A DNA stretch of 64,000 nucleotides from Streptomyces vilmorinianum (GTDB lineage: Bacteria; Actinomycetota; Actinomycetes; Streptomycetales; Streptomycetaceae), in contig NZ_CP040244.1 in the NCBI RefSeq assembly GCF_005517195.1, positions 2,250,001 through 2,314,000 of the forward strand, given 5' to 3'. A model generated the notes under the pieces. It saw only the letters and a program-made list of their open reading frames with translations, ran no database searches and was not told the DNA's origin. Of this stretch, positions 1 through 8,763 are shown piece by piece; positions within the stretch are counted from its first letter, which is position 1; each line of letters starts with the position of its first letter. The position numbers were made by a program, and so were the translations under genes.

Positions 1-8
1 GCGTCCTC

Positions 9-500
9 GTGGTCGTGATCAGACACGCGACCGCCGACGACCTCGACACCATCGCCGCCCTGCACCTGGAGGCCCGGTCCACCTACTACCGCGGCCACAT
101 CCCCGACACCGAGTTCGCCGGCCCGGAGGAGCTCGCCCGCACCCGGGCCGGGTGGAGCAGGGCCGTCGGGCGTGGTGACGTGCTCTGCGCCGAGCGGGAC
201 GGCGAGATCGCCGGTGTCGCCGCGTACAGCAGAGGCGACGGGCCCGAGGGGACGGTGACGCTCACCCAGCTCCACGTCCTGCCCACGCACTGGCGCCGGG
301 GCGTGGGCACCGAGCTGCACACCGCCTGCCTGGACGCCTGGCGCACCGACGGGGTCACCGCCGCCCGCCTGGAGGTCTTCGAGAAGAACGAGCGGGCCCA
401 GGCCTTCTACGCCGCCCGCGGCTGGACCCCGGACACCGAGGCCCCGCGCTCCGGCACCCATCTCGTGCTCCGCCTCACAATGGAGCCCGCCGCGGAATGA
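9..500 (+). CDS. GNAT family N-acetyltransferase
   Basis: A 163-residue single-domain acetyltransferase of the GNAT fold, expected to move an acetyl group from acetyl-CoA to an amine. The N-terminal IRHATADDLDTIAALH segment is the typical beta1-alpha1 start. The acetyl-CoA pyrophosphate-binding loop is seen as WRRGVGTELH (about residues 96-105), followed by the family's late strand-helix LEVFEKNERAQAFYAARGW. The substrate cannot be read from sequence. The GTG at 9 lies at the window edge, and a second in-frame GTG at 15 also begins the conserved part, so the start is unsure. It lies 63 bp ahead of the DsbA-like gene on the same strand. Confidence 0.85.
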   Translation: MVVIRHATADDLDTIAALHLEARSTYYRGHIPDTEFAGPEELARTRAGWSRAVGRGDVLCAERDGEIAGVAAYSRGDGPEGTVTLTQLHVLPTHWRRGVGTELHTACLDAWRTDGVTAARLEVFEKNERAQAFYAARGWTPDTEAPRSGTHLVLRLTMEPAAE

Positions 501-563
501 TTCCGGCGCGCGGCGGTGTTCCCGCCACGGAACACCCCCGCGACCCCGGAGAGAAGCAAGAAC

Positions 564-1262
564 ATGCGCGTCGAGATCTGGAGCGACATCGCCTGCCCCT
601 GGTGCTACATCGGCAAGGCCCGCTTCGAGAAGGGGCTCGCGGCCTTCGCCCACCGCGAGGACGTCGAGGTCGTGCACCGCTCCTTCGAGCTCGACCCGAA
701 CCGGCCCAAGGGCGACACCGCGCCGGTGATCGACATGCTGGCCAAGAAGTACGGCCGCACCCTGGACGAGGCCCGCGCCATGGAGGCCCACGTCGCCTCC
801 AACGCGCACTCCGAGGGGCTCGGGTACCGCACCGAGGGCCGTGACCACGGCAACACCTTCGACATCCACCGCCTGCTCCACCTGGCCAGGGAGCGCGGCC
901 GGCAGAACGAGCTGCTCGACCTCGCCTACCGCGCCAACTTCGCCGAGGAGCGCTCCGTCTTCGACGCCGAGACCCTGGTGACGCTCGCCGTCGAGGCCGG
1001 ACTGGACGAGACCGAGGTCCGTTCCGTGCTCGCCGACGGGACCGCGTACGCCGACGCGGTGCGGGCGGACGAGCGCGAGGCCGCCGAACTCGGCGCGAAC
1101 GGCGTGCCGTTCTTCGTCCTCGACCGTCGCTACGGCATCTCCGGCGGGCAGCCCGCCGAGGTCTTCACGCAGGCCCTGGAGCAGGCGTGGCAGGGCCGGA
1201 CGCTGCAGCCGGTCGGCGGGGACGCGGCGGCCTGTGACGTCGACGGCACCTGCGACGTATAA
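564..1262 (+). CDS. DsbA family (FrnE-like) thiol-disulfide oxidoreductase
   Basis: A 232-residue thioredoxin-fold protein of the DsbA/2-hydroxychromene-2-carboxylate isomerase superfamily, most like FrnE proteins. The redox motif CPWC is at residues 11-14, directly after the first strand (MRVEIWSDIACPWC). The cis-proline loop is NGVPFFVLDRRYGISGGQP. There is no signal peptide, so it should act in the cytoplasm, probably as a disulfide reductase or isomerase in oxidative stress. The tail ends CDVDGTCDV, adding two cysteines near the C-terminus. I chose the ATG at 564 rather than an upstream ATG at 516 because a GGAGAGAAG ribosome site precedes it and homology begins there. Confidence 0.9.
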   Translation: MRVEIWSDIACPWCYIGKARFEKGLAAFAHREDVEVVHRSFELDPNRPKGDTAPVIDMLAKKYGRTLDEARAMEAHVASNAHSEGLGYRTEGRDHGNTFDIHRLLHLARERGRQNELLDLAYRANFAEERSVFDAETLVTLAVEAGLDETEVRSVLADGTAYADAVRADEREAAELGANGVPFFVLDRRYGISGGQPAEVFTQALEQAWQGRTLQPVGGDAAACDVDGTCDV

Positions 1263-1331
1263 GGAACGCTTGGAGACTCCCCTTGATCATGCGTCATTGA
1301 CGTGAGGTCGAGGGGAGCACAGGCTGTTCCC

Positions 1332-2387
1332 ATGGATGTCATGGAACCCCTCGGCGGAGCCGAGTTCGCGCCGAAGCAGACGTATCTGAACACCTCGGCC
1401 TGCGCGTTGCTGCCCCGCCGCACGATCGAGGCGATCACGCTGCTCGCCGAGGAGACCGCGGACGGGCGGCCGGACGGGGCCGGCAGCTTCGACGTCGTCG
1501 CCGAGGCACGCGCCACCTACGCCCGGCTCATGGACGTCCACGCGGACCGGGTCGCCGTCGGCAGCTCGGTCTCCGTCCATGTCGGAATGATCGCGCAGTC
1601 GATGCCGGCGGGCGCCGAAGTCCTGTTCCCCGAGGGGGACTTCAGCTCCGTCATCACGCCGTTCACCGTCCGCGGCGACCTCAAGACGCGCTTCGTCCCG
1701 CTGGAGCGGCTCGCGGAGTCCATCAGCCCCGAGACCGCGCTCGTCGCCTTCTCCTCCGTACAGTCCGCGGACGGCCGGACAGCCGACTTCGCGGCGGTAC
1801 GGGCCGCGGCGGCCGCCCACGGGGCCCGTACGCTCCTCGACGCCACGCAGTCGGCGGGCTGGCTGCCGCTGCGGGCCGGGGAGTGGGACTACACGGTGGC
1901 CGGCGGCTACAAGTTCCTGCTCTGCCCGCGCGGGGCGTCCTTCCTCACCGTCACGCAGGAGGCGCAGGACTCACTGGTCCCGATCCACGCGGGCTGGGTG
2001 ACGGGCGAGGAGCTGTGGGCCAACAGCTACGGTCCGGTGCGTGAACTGGCCCGGTCCGCACGGCGGTTCGACGAGCCGCCGGCCTTCCTCTCGTACCACG
2101 GGGCCGCCCGCTCGCTCGCGCTCCTCGAGGAGATCGGCATCGAGCGGATCGAGGCCCACAACAAGGCGCTCGCCGCCCGCTTCCGTGCCGGGCTCGTGGA
2201 GCTGGGGCACGCGCCGGTGCGGGACGTCTCCGGCGTCGTCGGCGTGCCGGGTCTCGGGGACCGCCAGGACGCCCTGCGTGAGGCCGGCGTCCTGGTGTCC
2301 GCCCGCGCGGGCAACCTGCGGGCGTCCTTCCACCTCTACAACGGCGTCGCGGACGTGGACCGGGCCCTGGAGGTACTGGCCGGCTGA
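1332..2387 (+). CDS. Aminotransferase class V-fold PLP enzyme
   Basis: A 351-residue fold-type I PLP enzyme of the class V group (cysteine desulfurase/kynureninase-like). The Schiff-base lysine is Lys194 in GGYKFLLCPRG, and the Asp that contacts the pyridine nitrogen is in LLDATQSAGW (Asp170). I do not see the conserved cysteine loop of true cysteine desulfurases, so the substrate is unknown. The ATG at 1332 begins the conserved part. A GTG at 1302 would add ten residues; the best purine-rich site (GAGGGGAG, 1308-1315) lies awkwardly between the two. Its 3' end overlaps the convergent MarR gene by 52 bp. Confidence 0.85.
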   Translation: MDVMEPLGGAEFAPKQTYLNTSACALLPRRTIEAITLLAEETADGRPDGAGSFDVVAEARATYARLMDVHADRVAVGSSVSVHVGMIAQSMPAGAEVLFPEGDFSSVITPFTVRGDLKTRFVPLERLAESISPETALVAFSSVQSADGRTADFAAVRAAAAAHGARTLLDATQSAGWLPLRAGEWDYTVAGGYKFLLCPRGASFLTVTQEAQDSLVPIHAGWVTGEELWANSYGPVRELARSARRFDEPPAFLSYHGAARSLALLEEIGIERIEAHNKALAARFRAGLVELGHAPVRDVSGVVGVPGLGDRQDALREAGVLVSARAGNLRASFHLYNGVADVDRALEVLAG

Positions 2388-2923
2388 CCGCCGGCGGCCG
2401 GCTCCCGGAGCGCCTCCCGGCCCTCCGGGCAGCCGTCCGCCTCGGCGCACAGATTCCGCTCGACCTTGCCCAGCAGGCGGGTCAGCTCCGCCCGCTCGGC
2501 CGGCGTCAGTCCGGCAAGGGTGTGCTCCTCCAGGCCGGTCCAGACGTCCGCGACCCCCGCCCTGAGCGCGCCGCCCCCGTCCGTCGCCTCGACCAGGACC
2601 GCGCGCCGGTCGGCGGGGTCCGGGCTGCGCCGTACGTAGCCGCTCTGCTCCAGGCGCTGGAGCATCTTCGTGACCGTCGAGGGGTCGAGGCCCATCGACT
2701 TGATCAGCTCCGACTGGCGGACGGGTCCGCAGTCCCAGAGGCACATCATCAGGAACTCCTGGCCGGGGTAGAGCCCGACCTCCTTGAGCAGCCGCCCCGC
2801 CGCGATCCGGTGCAGCCGGGCGACGCGGGAGAGGCCGTGGCTCACCGGGCCGCCCCGCGCGGCGGACGGCAGCGGCCCGGAAGGGGCGCGGTCCGGGGTG
2901 GGCGCGGTCGGGGTCTCGGGCAT
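2336..2923 (-). CDS. MarR family transcriptional regulator
   Basis: A 195-residue MarR-type winged-helix repressor. The recognition helix region reads QSELIKSMGLDPSTVTKMLQ and the wing is RRSPDPADRRAVLVEAT, both classic for the family. The first 30 residues are Pro/Ala-rich and probably disordered, and the C-terminal 35 residues extend past the usual dimerisation helix. It is divergently transcribed from the Old Yellow Enzyme gene, and paired inverted repeats lie between them, so it most likely represses that gene and itself in response to an electrophile or phenolic ligand (inference from arrangement). Confidence 0.9.
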   Translation of the reverse strand: MPETPTAPTPDRAPSGPLPSAARGGPVSHGLSRVARLHRIAAGRLLKEVGLYPGQEFLMMCLWDCGPVRQSELIKSMGLDPSTVTKMLQRLEQSGYVRRSPDPADRRAVLVEATDGGGALRAGVADVWTGLEEHTLAGLTPAERAELTRLLGKVERNLCAEADGCPEGREALREPAAGGQPASTSRARSTSATPL

Positions 2924-2961
2924 CGCTGGCTCCTCGCGGGGGTGATGCCACCAGATTACCT

Positions 2962-3015
2962 TGGTCGGCCAATCAATGCGTTACAGTGGCGGCAGGCCAA
3001 TTACTTGGCCGACCA
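2962..3015. promoter_or_regulatory. Probable MarR operator pair between marR and the OYE gene
   Basis: Two 11-bp half sites form a perfect inverted repeat, TGGTCGGCCAA at 2962-2972 and TTGGCCGACCA at 3005-3015, 32 bp apart. Each is itself close to palindromic (TTGG-N4-CCAA), and each carries ATTAC at its left. The stretch is AT-richer than its surroundings and sits between the two divergent starts, as expected for MarR dimer sites. No confident -35/-10 pair could be placed. Confidence 0.7.
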
Positions 3016-3037
3016 TATAACGTCTTGGGAGGCCGTC

Positions 3038-4105
3038 ATGACCACCGCATTCGACCCGATCGACCTGGCCGGGGCGCGACTCGCCAACCGCATCGCCATG
3101 GCCCCGATGACCCGCAGCCGCGCCGACGCCGTGCGCAGGACCCCGACCGCGCTGGTCGCCGAGTACTACGCCCAGCGCGCCTCCGCCGGGCTGATCATCA
3201 CCGAGGGCACCCAGCCCTCCGCCGTCGGCCAGGGCTACCCGGACACCCCCGGTCTGCACAGCGCCGAGCAGACCGCCGCCTGGCGCGAGGTCACCGACGC
3301 CGTCCACGCCCGCGGCGGCACGATCTTCGCCCAGCTCATGCACACCGGCCGGATCGGCCACCCCGATCTCCTGGACGGCGGCCTCCACCCGGTCGGCCCG
3401 TCCGCCGTCGCCGCCAACGGGCAGCTCTACACCCACGACGGCTTCAAGGACTTCGTCACCCCGCGCGAACTGACCGGCGACGAGGTACGCGCCACCATCG
3501 CCGACTTCGCGGCCGCCGCGTGCAACGCCGTGGACGCCGGCTTCGACGGCGTCGAGATCCACGGCGCCAACGGCTACCTCGTCCACCAGTTCCTCGCCAC
3601 CGGTTCCAACCACCGCACCGACGAGTGGGGCGGCTCCGTCGAGAACCGGATCAGGTTCGCCGTCGAGGTGGTCAAGGCGGTCGCCGCCGAGATCGGCCCC
3701 GAGCGCACCGGGCTGCGCATCTCGCCGGCCAACCCCTACAACGACATCGCGGAGACCGGGGCGGAGGAGACGTACACCGCGCTGGTCGCGGCGATCGAAC
3801 CGCTCTCCCTCGCCTATCTGCACGTCACCGAGACCGTCCCGGGCCTGCGGGAGCTGACCCTCGCGCTGCGCAAGCGGTTCTCCGGCACCTTCGTCCTCAA
3901 CCCGGCGACGGAAGGCCCGACCTCGGCGGAGTCGCTCGCCCTGATCGAGGACGGGACCGCGGACATGATCGCGTACGGGCAGCTGTTCCTCGCCAACCCC
4001 GACCTGCCGGCCCGGCTGAAGAGCGGCGGCCCGTACAACGCCCCGGACCACACGTCCTTCTTCGGCGGCGACCACCGCGGCTACACCGACTACCCGTCAC
4101 TGTGA
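3038..4105 (+). CDS. Old Yellow Enzyme family alkene reductase (NADH:flavin oxidoreductase)
   Basis: A 355-residue FMN-dependent TIM-barrel ene-reductase of the OYE/NemA class, reducing activated C=C bonds or nitro groups using NAD(P)H. The substrate-binding His/Asn pair is visible in VEIHGANGYLVHQF, followed by the diagnostic NHRTDEWGGSVENR motif. The N-terminal LANRIAMAPMTRSRA and C-terminal DMIAYGQLFLANPDLP segments are also standard. A GGGAGG ribosome site (3027-3032) precedes the ATG. Regulation by the divergent MarR protein is likely, giving an electrophile-inducible detoxification unit. Confidence 0.93.
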   Translation: MTTAFDPIDLAGARLANRIAMAPMTRSRADAVRRTPTALVAEYYAQRASAGLIITEGTQPSAVGQGYPDTPGLHSAEQTAAWREVTDAVHARGGTIFAQLMHTGRIGHPDLLDGGLHPVGPSAVAANGQLYTHDGFKDFVTPRELTGDEVRATIADFAAAACNAVDAGFDGVEIHGANGYLVHQFLATGSNHRTDEWGGSVENRIRFAVEVVKAVAAEIGPERTGLRISPANPYNDIAETGAEETYTALVAAIEPLSLAYLHVTETVPGLRELTLALRKRFSGTFVLNPATEGPTSAESLALIEDGTADMIAYGQLFLANPDLPARLKSGGPYNAPDHTSFFGGDHRGYTDYPSL

Positions 4106-4166
4106 CGAAGTGACGGAGTGACGCCGTGACGCCGTGACGGAGCGACGCGGTGACGGAGCGACGCGG
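4103..4166. repeat. Eight-copy octamer tandem repeat starting at the OYE stop codon
   Basis: Eight head-to-tail 8-bp units run without interruption: TGACGAAG, TGACGGAG, TGACGCCG, TGACGCCG, TGACGGAG, CGACGCGG, TGACGGAG, CGACGCGG. The first unit begins with the stop codon of the upstream gene. Confidence 0.85.
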
Positions 4167-4197
4167 GGCCCGGCCGCACCCGGCCGGGCCCCGCGTC
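4160..4197. terminator. Bidirectional hairpin terminator between OYE and ectD
   Basis: A perfect 17-bp stem (left arm 4160-4176, right arm 4181-4197) closes on a CACC loop. It sits between two convergent genes and would serve both strands. No U-tract follows, which is usual for Streptomyces. Confidence 0.75.
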
Positions 4198-4213
4198 CGT
4201 CTTTCCCGGTCCG

Positions 4214-5080
4214 TCAGCGCACCGGGGTGAAGTCCCGCGCCCCGATGAACTCAGGACGGCGCACCGGCGCCGCGAAGGGCTCCACCGCCGCGTTCTCCAC
4301 GCTGTTGAAGACGAGGAAGACATTGCTGCGCGGATACGGCGTGATGTTGTCGCCCGAGCCGTGCATGGCGTTGCAGTCGAACCAGGTCGCCGAACCCGCC
4401 CGGCCCGTGAAGAGCCGGATGCCGTGCGCGTCGGCGAGCGAGGTCAGCGCCTCGTCGGACGGGGTCCCCGCGTCCTGCATCTGCAGCGAGCGCTTGTAGT
4501 TGTCCTTCGGCGTCGCGCCCGCGCAGCCCAGGAACGTCCGGTGCGAGCCCGGCATGATCATCAGGCCGCCGTTGGTGTCGTGGTTCTCCGTCAGCGCGAT
4601 CGACACCGAGACCGTCCGCATGCGCGGCAGCCCGTCCTCCGCGTGCCAGGTCTCGAAGTCCGAGTGCCAGTAGAACCCGGAGGCGCCGAAGCCCGGCTTC
4701 ACGTTGATCCGCGACTGGTGGATGTACACGTCCGAGCCCAGGATCTCGCGGGCCCGGCCCACCACCCGCTCGTCCCGCACGAGCCCGGCGAAGACCTCGC
4801 TGATCCGGTGCACCTCGAAGACCGAGCGGACCGACCGGGACTTCGGCTCGACGATCGCGCGCTCGTCGGCCCGTACCGCCGGATCGGCGATGAGGCGGTC
4901 CAACTCCTTCTTGTACACCGCGACTTCGTCGTCGCCGAGCAGATCCGGCTCGGCGAGGAAGCCGTCGCGCTCGTACGACTCCAGACCCGGCGCGTCGCTC
5001 CAGACGACCGGATCGCGGCGGGGGGTGAGCACCTCGGAGGCGCCCCGGGTGGGGTACAGGTCCGTGCGTACATCGGTCAT
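4214..5080 (-). CDS. ectD: Ectoine hydroxylase
   Basis: 288 residues. A non-haem Fe(II)/2-oxoglutarate dioxygenase that hydroxylates ectoine to 5-hydroxyectoine. The iron ligands are visible as His139 and Asp141 in GFYWHSDFETWHAEDG and His240 in FDCNAMHGSGDN. The substrate-contact segment PRMRTVSVSIALTENH is also typical of EctD. It is the last gene of ectABCD. A strong GGAGGAGGG site lies 7 bp before the ATG, and only 2 bp separate it from the ectC stop. A hairpin terminator follows its end. Hydroxyectoine helps with heat and osmotic stress. Confidence 0.97.
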   Translation of the reverse strand: MTDVRTDLYPTRGASEVLTPRRDPVVWSDAPGLESYERDGFLAEPDLLGDDEVAVYKKELDRLIADPAVRADERAIVEPKSRSVRSVFEVHRISEVFAGLVRDERVVGRAREILGSDVYIHQSRINVKPGFGASGFYWHSDFETWHAEDGLPRMRTVSVSIALTENHDTNGGLMIMPGSHRTFLGCAGATPKDNYKRSLQMQDAGTPSDEALTSLADAHGIRLFTGRAGSATWFDCNAMHGSGDNITPYPRSNVFLVFNSVENAAVEPFAAPVRRPEFIGARDFTPVR

Positions 5081-5082
5081 GA

Positions 5083-5481
5083 TCAGCCCTCCTCCGTGAG
5101 CAGCGGGTACACACCGTTCTCGTCGTGGTCTTCCCGGCCCGTGACGGGCGGGTTGAAGACGCACACGCAGCGGAAGTCGGTCCTCGGGCGCAGGGTGTGG
5201 CGCTCGTGGCCGTCGAGCAGATACATCGTGCCCGGCTCGATCCAGTGCTTCTCGCCGGTCTCGTCGTTCGTCAGCTCGGCCTCGCCCTCGACGCACAGCA
5301 CGGCCTCGATGTGGTTCGCGTACCACATGGACGTCTCCGTCCCCGCGTACAGCACGGTCTCGTGGAGCGAGAAGCCGACGCGCTCCTTCGCGAGGACGAT
5401 CCGCTTGCTCTCCCAGGTGCCGGACTTGGCCCGGACATGGCGGTCGGTGTTCTCGATGTCCTTGAACGATCGGACGATCAC
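5083..5481 (-). CDS. ectC: L-ectoine synthase
   Basis: 132 residues, the usual length. A small cupin enzyme that closes the ring of N-gamma-acetyl-diaminobutyrate to form ectoine, the last step before hydroxylation. Typical features are the [16 protein letters not shown] start, the [18 protein letters not shown] strand block and the metal/cupin segment [18 protein letters not shown] chose the GTG at 5481 because it gives the conserved N-terminus and is preceded by an AAGGGAAG ribosome site. It is the third gene of the operon, 32 bp after ectB. Confidence 0.97.
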   Translation of the reverse strand: MIVRSFKDIENTDRHVRAKSGTWESKRIVLAKERVGFSLHETVLYAGTETSMWYANHIEAVLCVEGEAELTNDETGEKHWIEPGTMYLLDGHERHTLRPRTDFRCVCVFNPPVTGREDHDENGVYPLLTEEG

Positions 5482-5513
5482 GGTGGTGCGACTTCCCTTC
5501 GTGTCGGGGGTGT

Positions 5514-6782
5514 TCAGGCGGTCTCGCGGACGGCGCGGGACAGCGTGCGCAGCCCCTCGTCCAGCTCCTCGGGGGTCGCGGTCAGCGGCGGGAGCAGCTT
5601 CACGACCTGGCTCTCCGGGCCGGAGGTCTCGAGCAGCAGCCCCAGCTCGAAGGCGCGCGCGCAGATCTTCGACGCCCGCGACTTGTCGGCGAACTCCAGA
5701 CCCCAGACCAGGCCGCGGCCGCGGTAGTGGGCGCCGTCGGCGGAGTTCTCCTCGCAGAGGGCGAGAAGCGCCTGCTCGACCTGTTCGCCGCGCGCGAGCG
5801 TCTGCTTCTCCATCTGGCCGTCGGCCCAGTACGTGTCGAGCGCGGCGGCGGCGGTGACGAACGCCGGGTTGTTGCCACGGAAGGTGCCGTTGTGCTCGCC
5901 CGGCTCCCAGACGTCGAGCTCCGGACGGAACAGACAGAGCGACATGGGCAGTCCGTAGCCGCTGATCGACTTCGACAGCGTGACGATGTCCGGGGTGATG
6001 CCCGCCTCCTCGAAGGAGAAGAAGGCACCCGTGCGGCCGCAGCCCATCTGGATGTCGTCGACGATCAGGAGCATGTCCTGGCGCCGGCACAGCGCGGCGA
6101 GCGCGCGCAGCCACTCGGGCCGCGCCACGTTGATCCCGCCCTCGCCCTGCACGGTCTCCACGATCACGGCGGCCGGCTTGTTCAGCCCGGAACCCTGGTC
6201 GTCGAGCAGCCGCTCGAACCAGAGGAAGTCCGGGACCTGCCCGTCGAGATAGTGGTCGAACGGCATCGGTGTGCCGTGCACCAGCGGAATCCCCGCCCCG
6301 GCCCGCTTGAAGGCGTTACCGGTGACGGCGAGCGAACCCAGCGACATGCCGTGGAACGCGTTGGTGAAGGACACCACCGACTCGCGTCCCTTCACCTTCC
6401 GGGCCAGCTTCAGCGCGGACTCCACCGCGTTGGTGCCGGTCGGGCCCGGGAACATCACCTTGTACGGAAGCGAGCGCGGCCGCAGCACGACCTCCTGGAA
6501 GGTCTCCAGGAAGGTCCGCTTGGCGGTGGTCGCCATGTCGAGACCGTGCGTGATCCCGTCGCGTTCCAGGTAGTCGATCAGCGCCCGTTTGAGAACGGGA
6601 TTGTTGTGGCCGTAGTTGAGCGAGCCGGCGCCGGCGAAGAAGTCGAGGTAGCTGTGGCCGTCCTCGTCGGTGAGTCGGGCGCCCTGCGCGCGGTCGAAGA
6701 CGGTGGGCCAGCCGCGGCAGTAGCTGCGCACCTCCGACTCCAGAGTCTCGAAGACGCTGAGGGCAGGAAGGGTAAGAGTCAC
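5514..6782 (-). CDS. ectB: Diaminobutyrate--2-oxoglutarate transaminase
   Basis: 422 residues. A class III PLP aminotransferase making L-2,4-diaminobutyrate from aspartate-beta-semialdehyde with glutamate as donor, the first committed step to ectoine. Seen: [13 protein letters not shown], the VETVQGEGG strand, [12 protein letters not shown], and the Schiff-base Lys271 in [13 protein letters not shown]. The start is a GTG at 6782, which overlaps the ectA stop by 4 bp (GTGA), so translation of the two genes is coupled. Confidence 0.97.
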   Translation of the reverse strand: MTLTLPALSVFETLESEVRSYCRGWPTVFDRAQGARLTDEDGHSYLDFFAGAGSLNYGHNNPVLKRALIDYLERDGITHGLDMATTAKRTFLETFQEVVLRPRSLPYKVMFPGPTGTNAVESALKLARKVKGRESVVSFTNAFHGMSLGSLAVTGNAFKRAGAGIPLVHGTPMPFDHYLDGQVPDFLWFERLLDDQGSGLNKPAAVIVETVQGEGGINVARPEWLRALAALCRRQDMLLIVDDIQMGCGRTGAFFSFEEAGITPDIVTLSKSISGYGLPMSLCLFRPELDVWEPGEHNGTFRGNNPAFVTAAAALDTYWADGQMEKQTLARGEQVEQALLALCEENSADGAHYRGRGLVWGLEFADKSRASKICARAFELGLLLETSGPESQVVKLLPPLTATPEELDEGLRTLSRAVRETA

Positions 6783-7300
6783 AGCGATGCTCCCGTGGAG
6801 TGGAAAGGGCCGATGCGGTAGAGGACTTCGGGCTGATGGGCGGCGCCGTCGGACGCGTCGGGGAACAGACCCCCGTCGAAGAGGACCTCGCGCTCCAGAT
6901 CGAGCCGGTGCCGCGCGGCGTAGGCGGTGAAGAGCCGGTCGGAGGCCGTGTTGTCGGGGGTGACCGTCGTCTCGACGGTGTCGGGGGCGACCCTCGCCGT
7001 CAGCGCGTCGAGCAGCACCCCGGCCACGCCCCGCCCGCGGTGGGTCTCGTCGACGGCGATCTGCCAGACGACGAGGGTGCCGGGGCGGTCGGGGCGCAGA
7101 TATCCGGTGACGAAGGCGAACGGCTCGCCGTCGGCGGCGCGGGCGACCAGCGAGGTGGCTGCGAAGTCGCGGCACCACAGCAGATAGCTGTACGAGGAGT
7201 TCAGGTCCAGCACCTGGGAATCGCGGGCGATACGCCAGATCGCGGCTCCGTCCTCCACGCGTGGACTTTCCAGGGTCATGGCTGCTTGTGCTGCGGTCAT
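6779..7300 (-). CDS. ectA: Diaminobutyrate acetyltransferase
   Basis: 173 residues. A GNAT enzyme that acetylates the gamma-amino group of L-2,4-diaminobutyrate with acetyl-CoA, the second step to ectoine. The conserved NSSYSYLLWCRDFAATS motif identifies EctA, and the acetyl-CoA loop is THRGRGVAGVLLDAL. It is the first gene of ectABCD. I chose the ATG at 7298-7300 because the MTAAQA start resembles other Streptomyces EctA proteins; a second ATG at 7277-7279 is possible, and neither has a strong ribosome site. A long AT-rich leader precedes it. Confidence 0.95.
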   Translation of the reverse strand: MTAAQAAMTLESPRVEDGAAIWRIARDSQVLDLNSSYSYLLWCRDFAATSLVARAADGEPFAFVTGYLRPDRPGTLVVWQIAVDETHRGRGVAGVLLDALTARVAPDTVETTVTPDNTASDRLFTAYAARHRLDLEREVLFDGGLFPDASDGAAHQPEVLYRIGPFHSTGASL

Positions 7301-7591
7301 GCCGAGGAAATTTACCGAGCAATTTCGTGGATTGCATGTGGCGAGGGTCTGGGCGTGCGCTGTCGGATGTGTTATTCGCGCAGGCGCGGATCGCTGCCTT
7401 TTTGCCCGTATATATCCGTGCAGATCGGACGGGGTGTGGAGTCCGTCACAGCCTGAGAATGCGCCGGAAACGCTGATGAAACCTTGGCGTTTAAGGTCGG
7501 GGAAACGGGGCAGAAGAAGTCCGGAAGGTGCACCGGGAATTCGCTTGGAGAATGCCTTTCTGTATTTCTTCGAAAAGTCGTCGGAAAAGAC
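7301..7591 (-). promoter_or_regulatory. AT-rich leader/promoter region of ectABCD
   Basis: About 290 bp without a convincing gene and clearly less GC-rich than the surroundings, with runs such as GGAAATTTACC and CGTATATATCCG on the plus strand. It must hold the ectABCD promoter, read on the minus strand. I could not place a -35/-10 pair with confidence; a TATATA-containing stretch at 7408-7416 is one candidate. Confidence 0.5.
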
Positions 7592-7620
7592 GAATGCCGC
7601 GGCGCTCGGCCGCGGCATTC
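7592..7620 (-). terminator. Intrinsic terminator of the aminotransferase gene
   Basis: A perfect 11-bp stem, GAATGCCGCGG (7592-7602) and CCGCGGCATTC (7610-7620), with a 7-nt loop. Read on the minus strand it is followed by TCTTTTCC, a short U-tract. It lies 36 bp after the stop codon of the aminotransferase at 7657. Confidence 0.85.
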
Positions 7621-7656
7621 ACCGGAATCCGCCCTCCTCGGGGCGGAAGGCGCGTT

Positions 7657-8763
7657 CTAGCCCCACGCCTCCGTCACCGCGCGGCGGGCACCCTCCAGGT
7701 CCACCGTCCGGCCCGACTCGCCGAGCGCCGCACCCAGCGCCGCCAGCGAGGACCGCACCACGTCCGGCGTCGCGTCCACGCCGTAGTGGTTGACCCGGAT
7801 CATCTCCTTCGACAGCGCACCGCCGCCCGCGATCAGCGGCAGCGACGGGTCGGCCGCCAGCGCCTTGGCGACCAGCTCCGAGGCGTCCACACCCGCCGGG
7901 GACCGCAGCGTCGTCGCGACCGGCGCCGCGTCCTTCGCCTCGTGGACGTACGGCTCCAGACCGCCGCCCAGCGCCAGCGCGCCCGCCCGGGTCGCGGCGG
8001 CCGCGGCCGCGTGCCGGGCCATCAGCGCGTCGAGGCCCTCGGCCTCGATCCGCTCCACGCACGCCTCCAGGGCCAGCATCTCCAGCTGCGCCGGCGCGTG
8101 CAGCAGCGCCCTACGGCCGCCGTCGATCCAGCGCTCCTTCCAGTCCAGGAGGGAGAGGTACGAGCCGCGCGGCGCCCGCGGATTGGCGGCGAAGCGCTCC
8201 CAGGCCCGCTCGCTGACCGAGACCGCCGACACACCCGCCGGACCACCCATCGCCTTCTGCGCGCCGACGATGCACATGTCCACGCCCCACGCGTCCGGCA
8301 GCACCGGCTCGGCGCCGATCGACGCCACCGCGTCGAGGTAGAACAGCGCGCCGTGCGCCCGCACGACCGCGCCGATCTCGGCGACCGGATTGGTGTTGCC
8401 GGTCGCCGCCTCCGCGTGCACGAGGGACACGAAGTCGGTCTCCGGGTGCTCGGCCAGTGCCTGCTCCACCTGAGCGGCCGTCACCGCCGTGTGGAACGGC
8501 ACCTCCAGGTCCACGACCGTGGCGCCGGAGTCCCGCAGCCAGTTGCCGAAGGTCTGCCCGTACGGCCCCGTGACGATGTTCAGCGCGGTCGAGCCGGGCC
8601 GGGCCCCGCTGCGGATGCAGCCCTCCAGGGGCAGCAGCGCCTCTCCCTGCGTGATCACCACGTCCTGCTCGGTGGAGAGCAGGGCGGCGACCCGCCGCTC
8701 GATCGACGCGAAACGCGCGGCGGTCAGCGGGGCCAGGTCCAGGAGCGGGTGTGTCACGGTCAC
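7657..8763 (-). CDS. Class V PLP aminotransferase (alanine-glyoxylate transaminase-like)
   Basis: A 368-residue fold-type I PLP enzyme closest to the alanine-glyoxylate/serine-pyruvate aminotransferase branch. Seen: HAEAATGNTNPVAEIG, the PLP-contacting Asp in FYLDAVASIGAEP, and the Schiff-base Lys in VGAQKAMGGPAGVS. The short C-terminal domain ends IRVNHYGVDATPDVV, typical of the group. The exact amino donor cannot be told. I chose the GTG at 8763 because GAAGAAGG lies about 7 bp upstream; longer in-frame extensions have no coding character. It is divergent from the FG-GAP gene and ends in a clear terminator. Confidence 0.88.
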   Translation of the reverse strand: MTVTHPLLDLAPLTAARFASIERRVAALLSTEQDVVITQGEALLPLEGCIRSGARPGSTALNIVTGPYGQTFGNWLRDSGATVVDLEVPFHTAVTAAQVEQALAEHPETDFVSLVHAEAATGNTNPVAEIGAVVRAHGALFYLDAVASIGAEPVLPDAWGVDMCIVGAQKAMGGPAGVSAVSVSERAWERFAANPRAPRGSYLSLLDWKERWIDGGRRALLHAPAQLEMLALEACVERIEAEGLDALMARHAAAAAATRAGALALGGGLEPYVHEAKDAAPVATTLRSPAGVDASELVAKALAADPSLPLIAGGGALSKEMIRVNHYGVDATPDVVRSSLAALGAALGESGRTVDLEGARRAVTEAWG

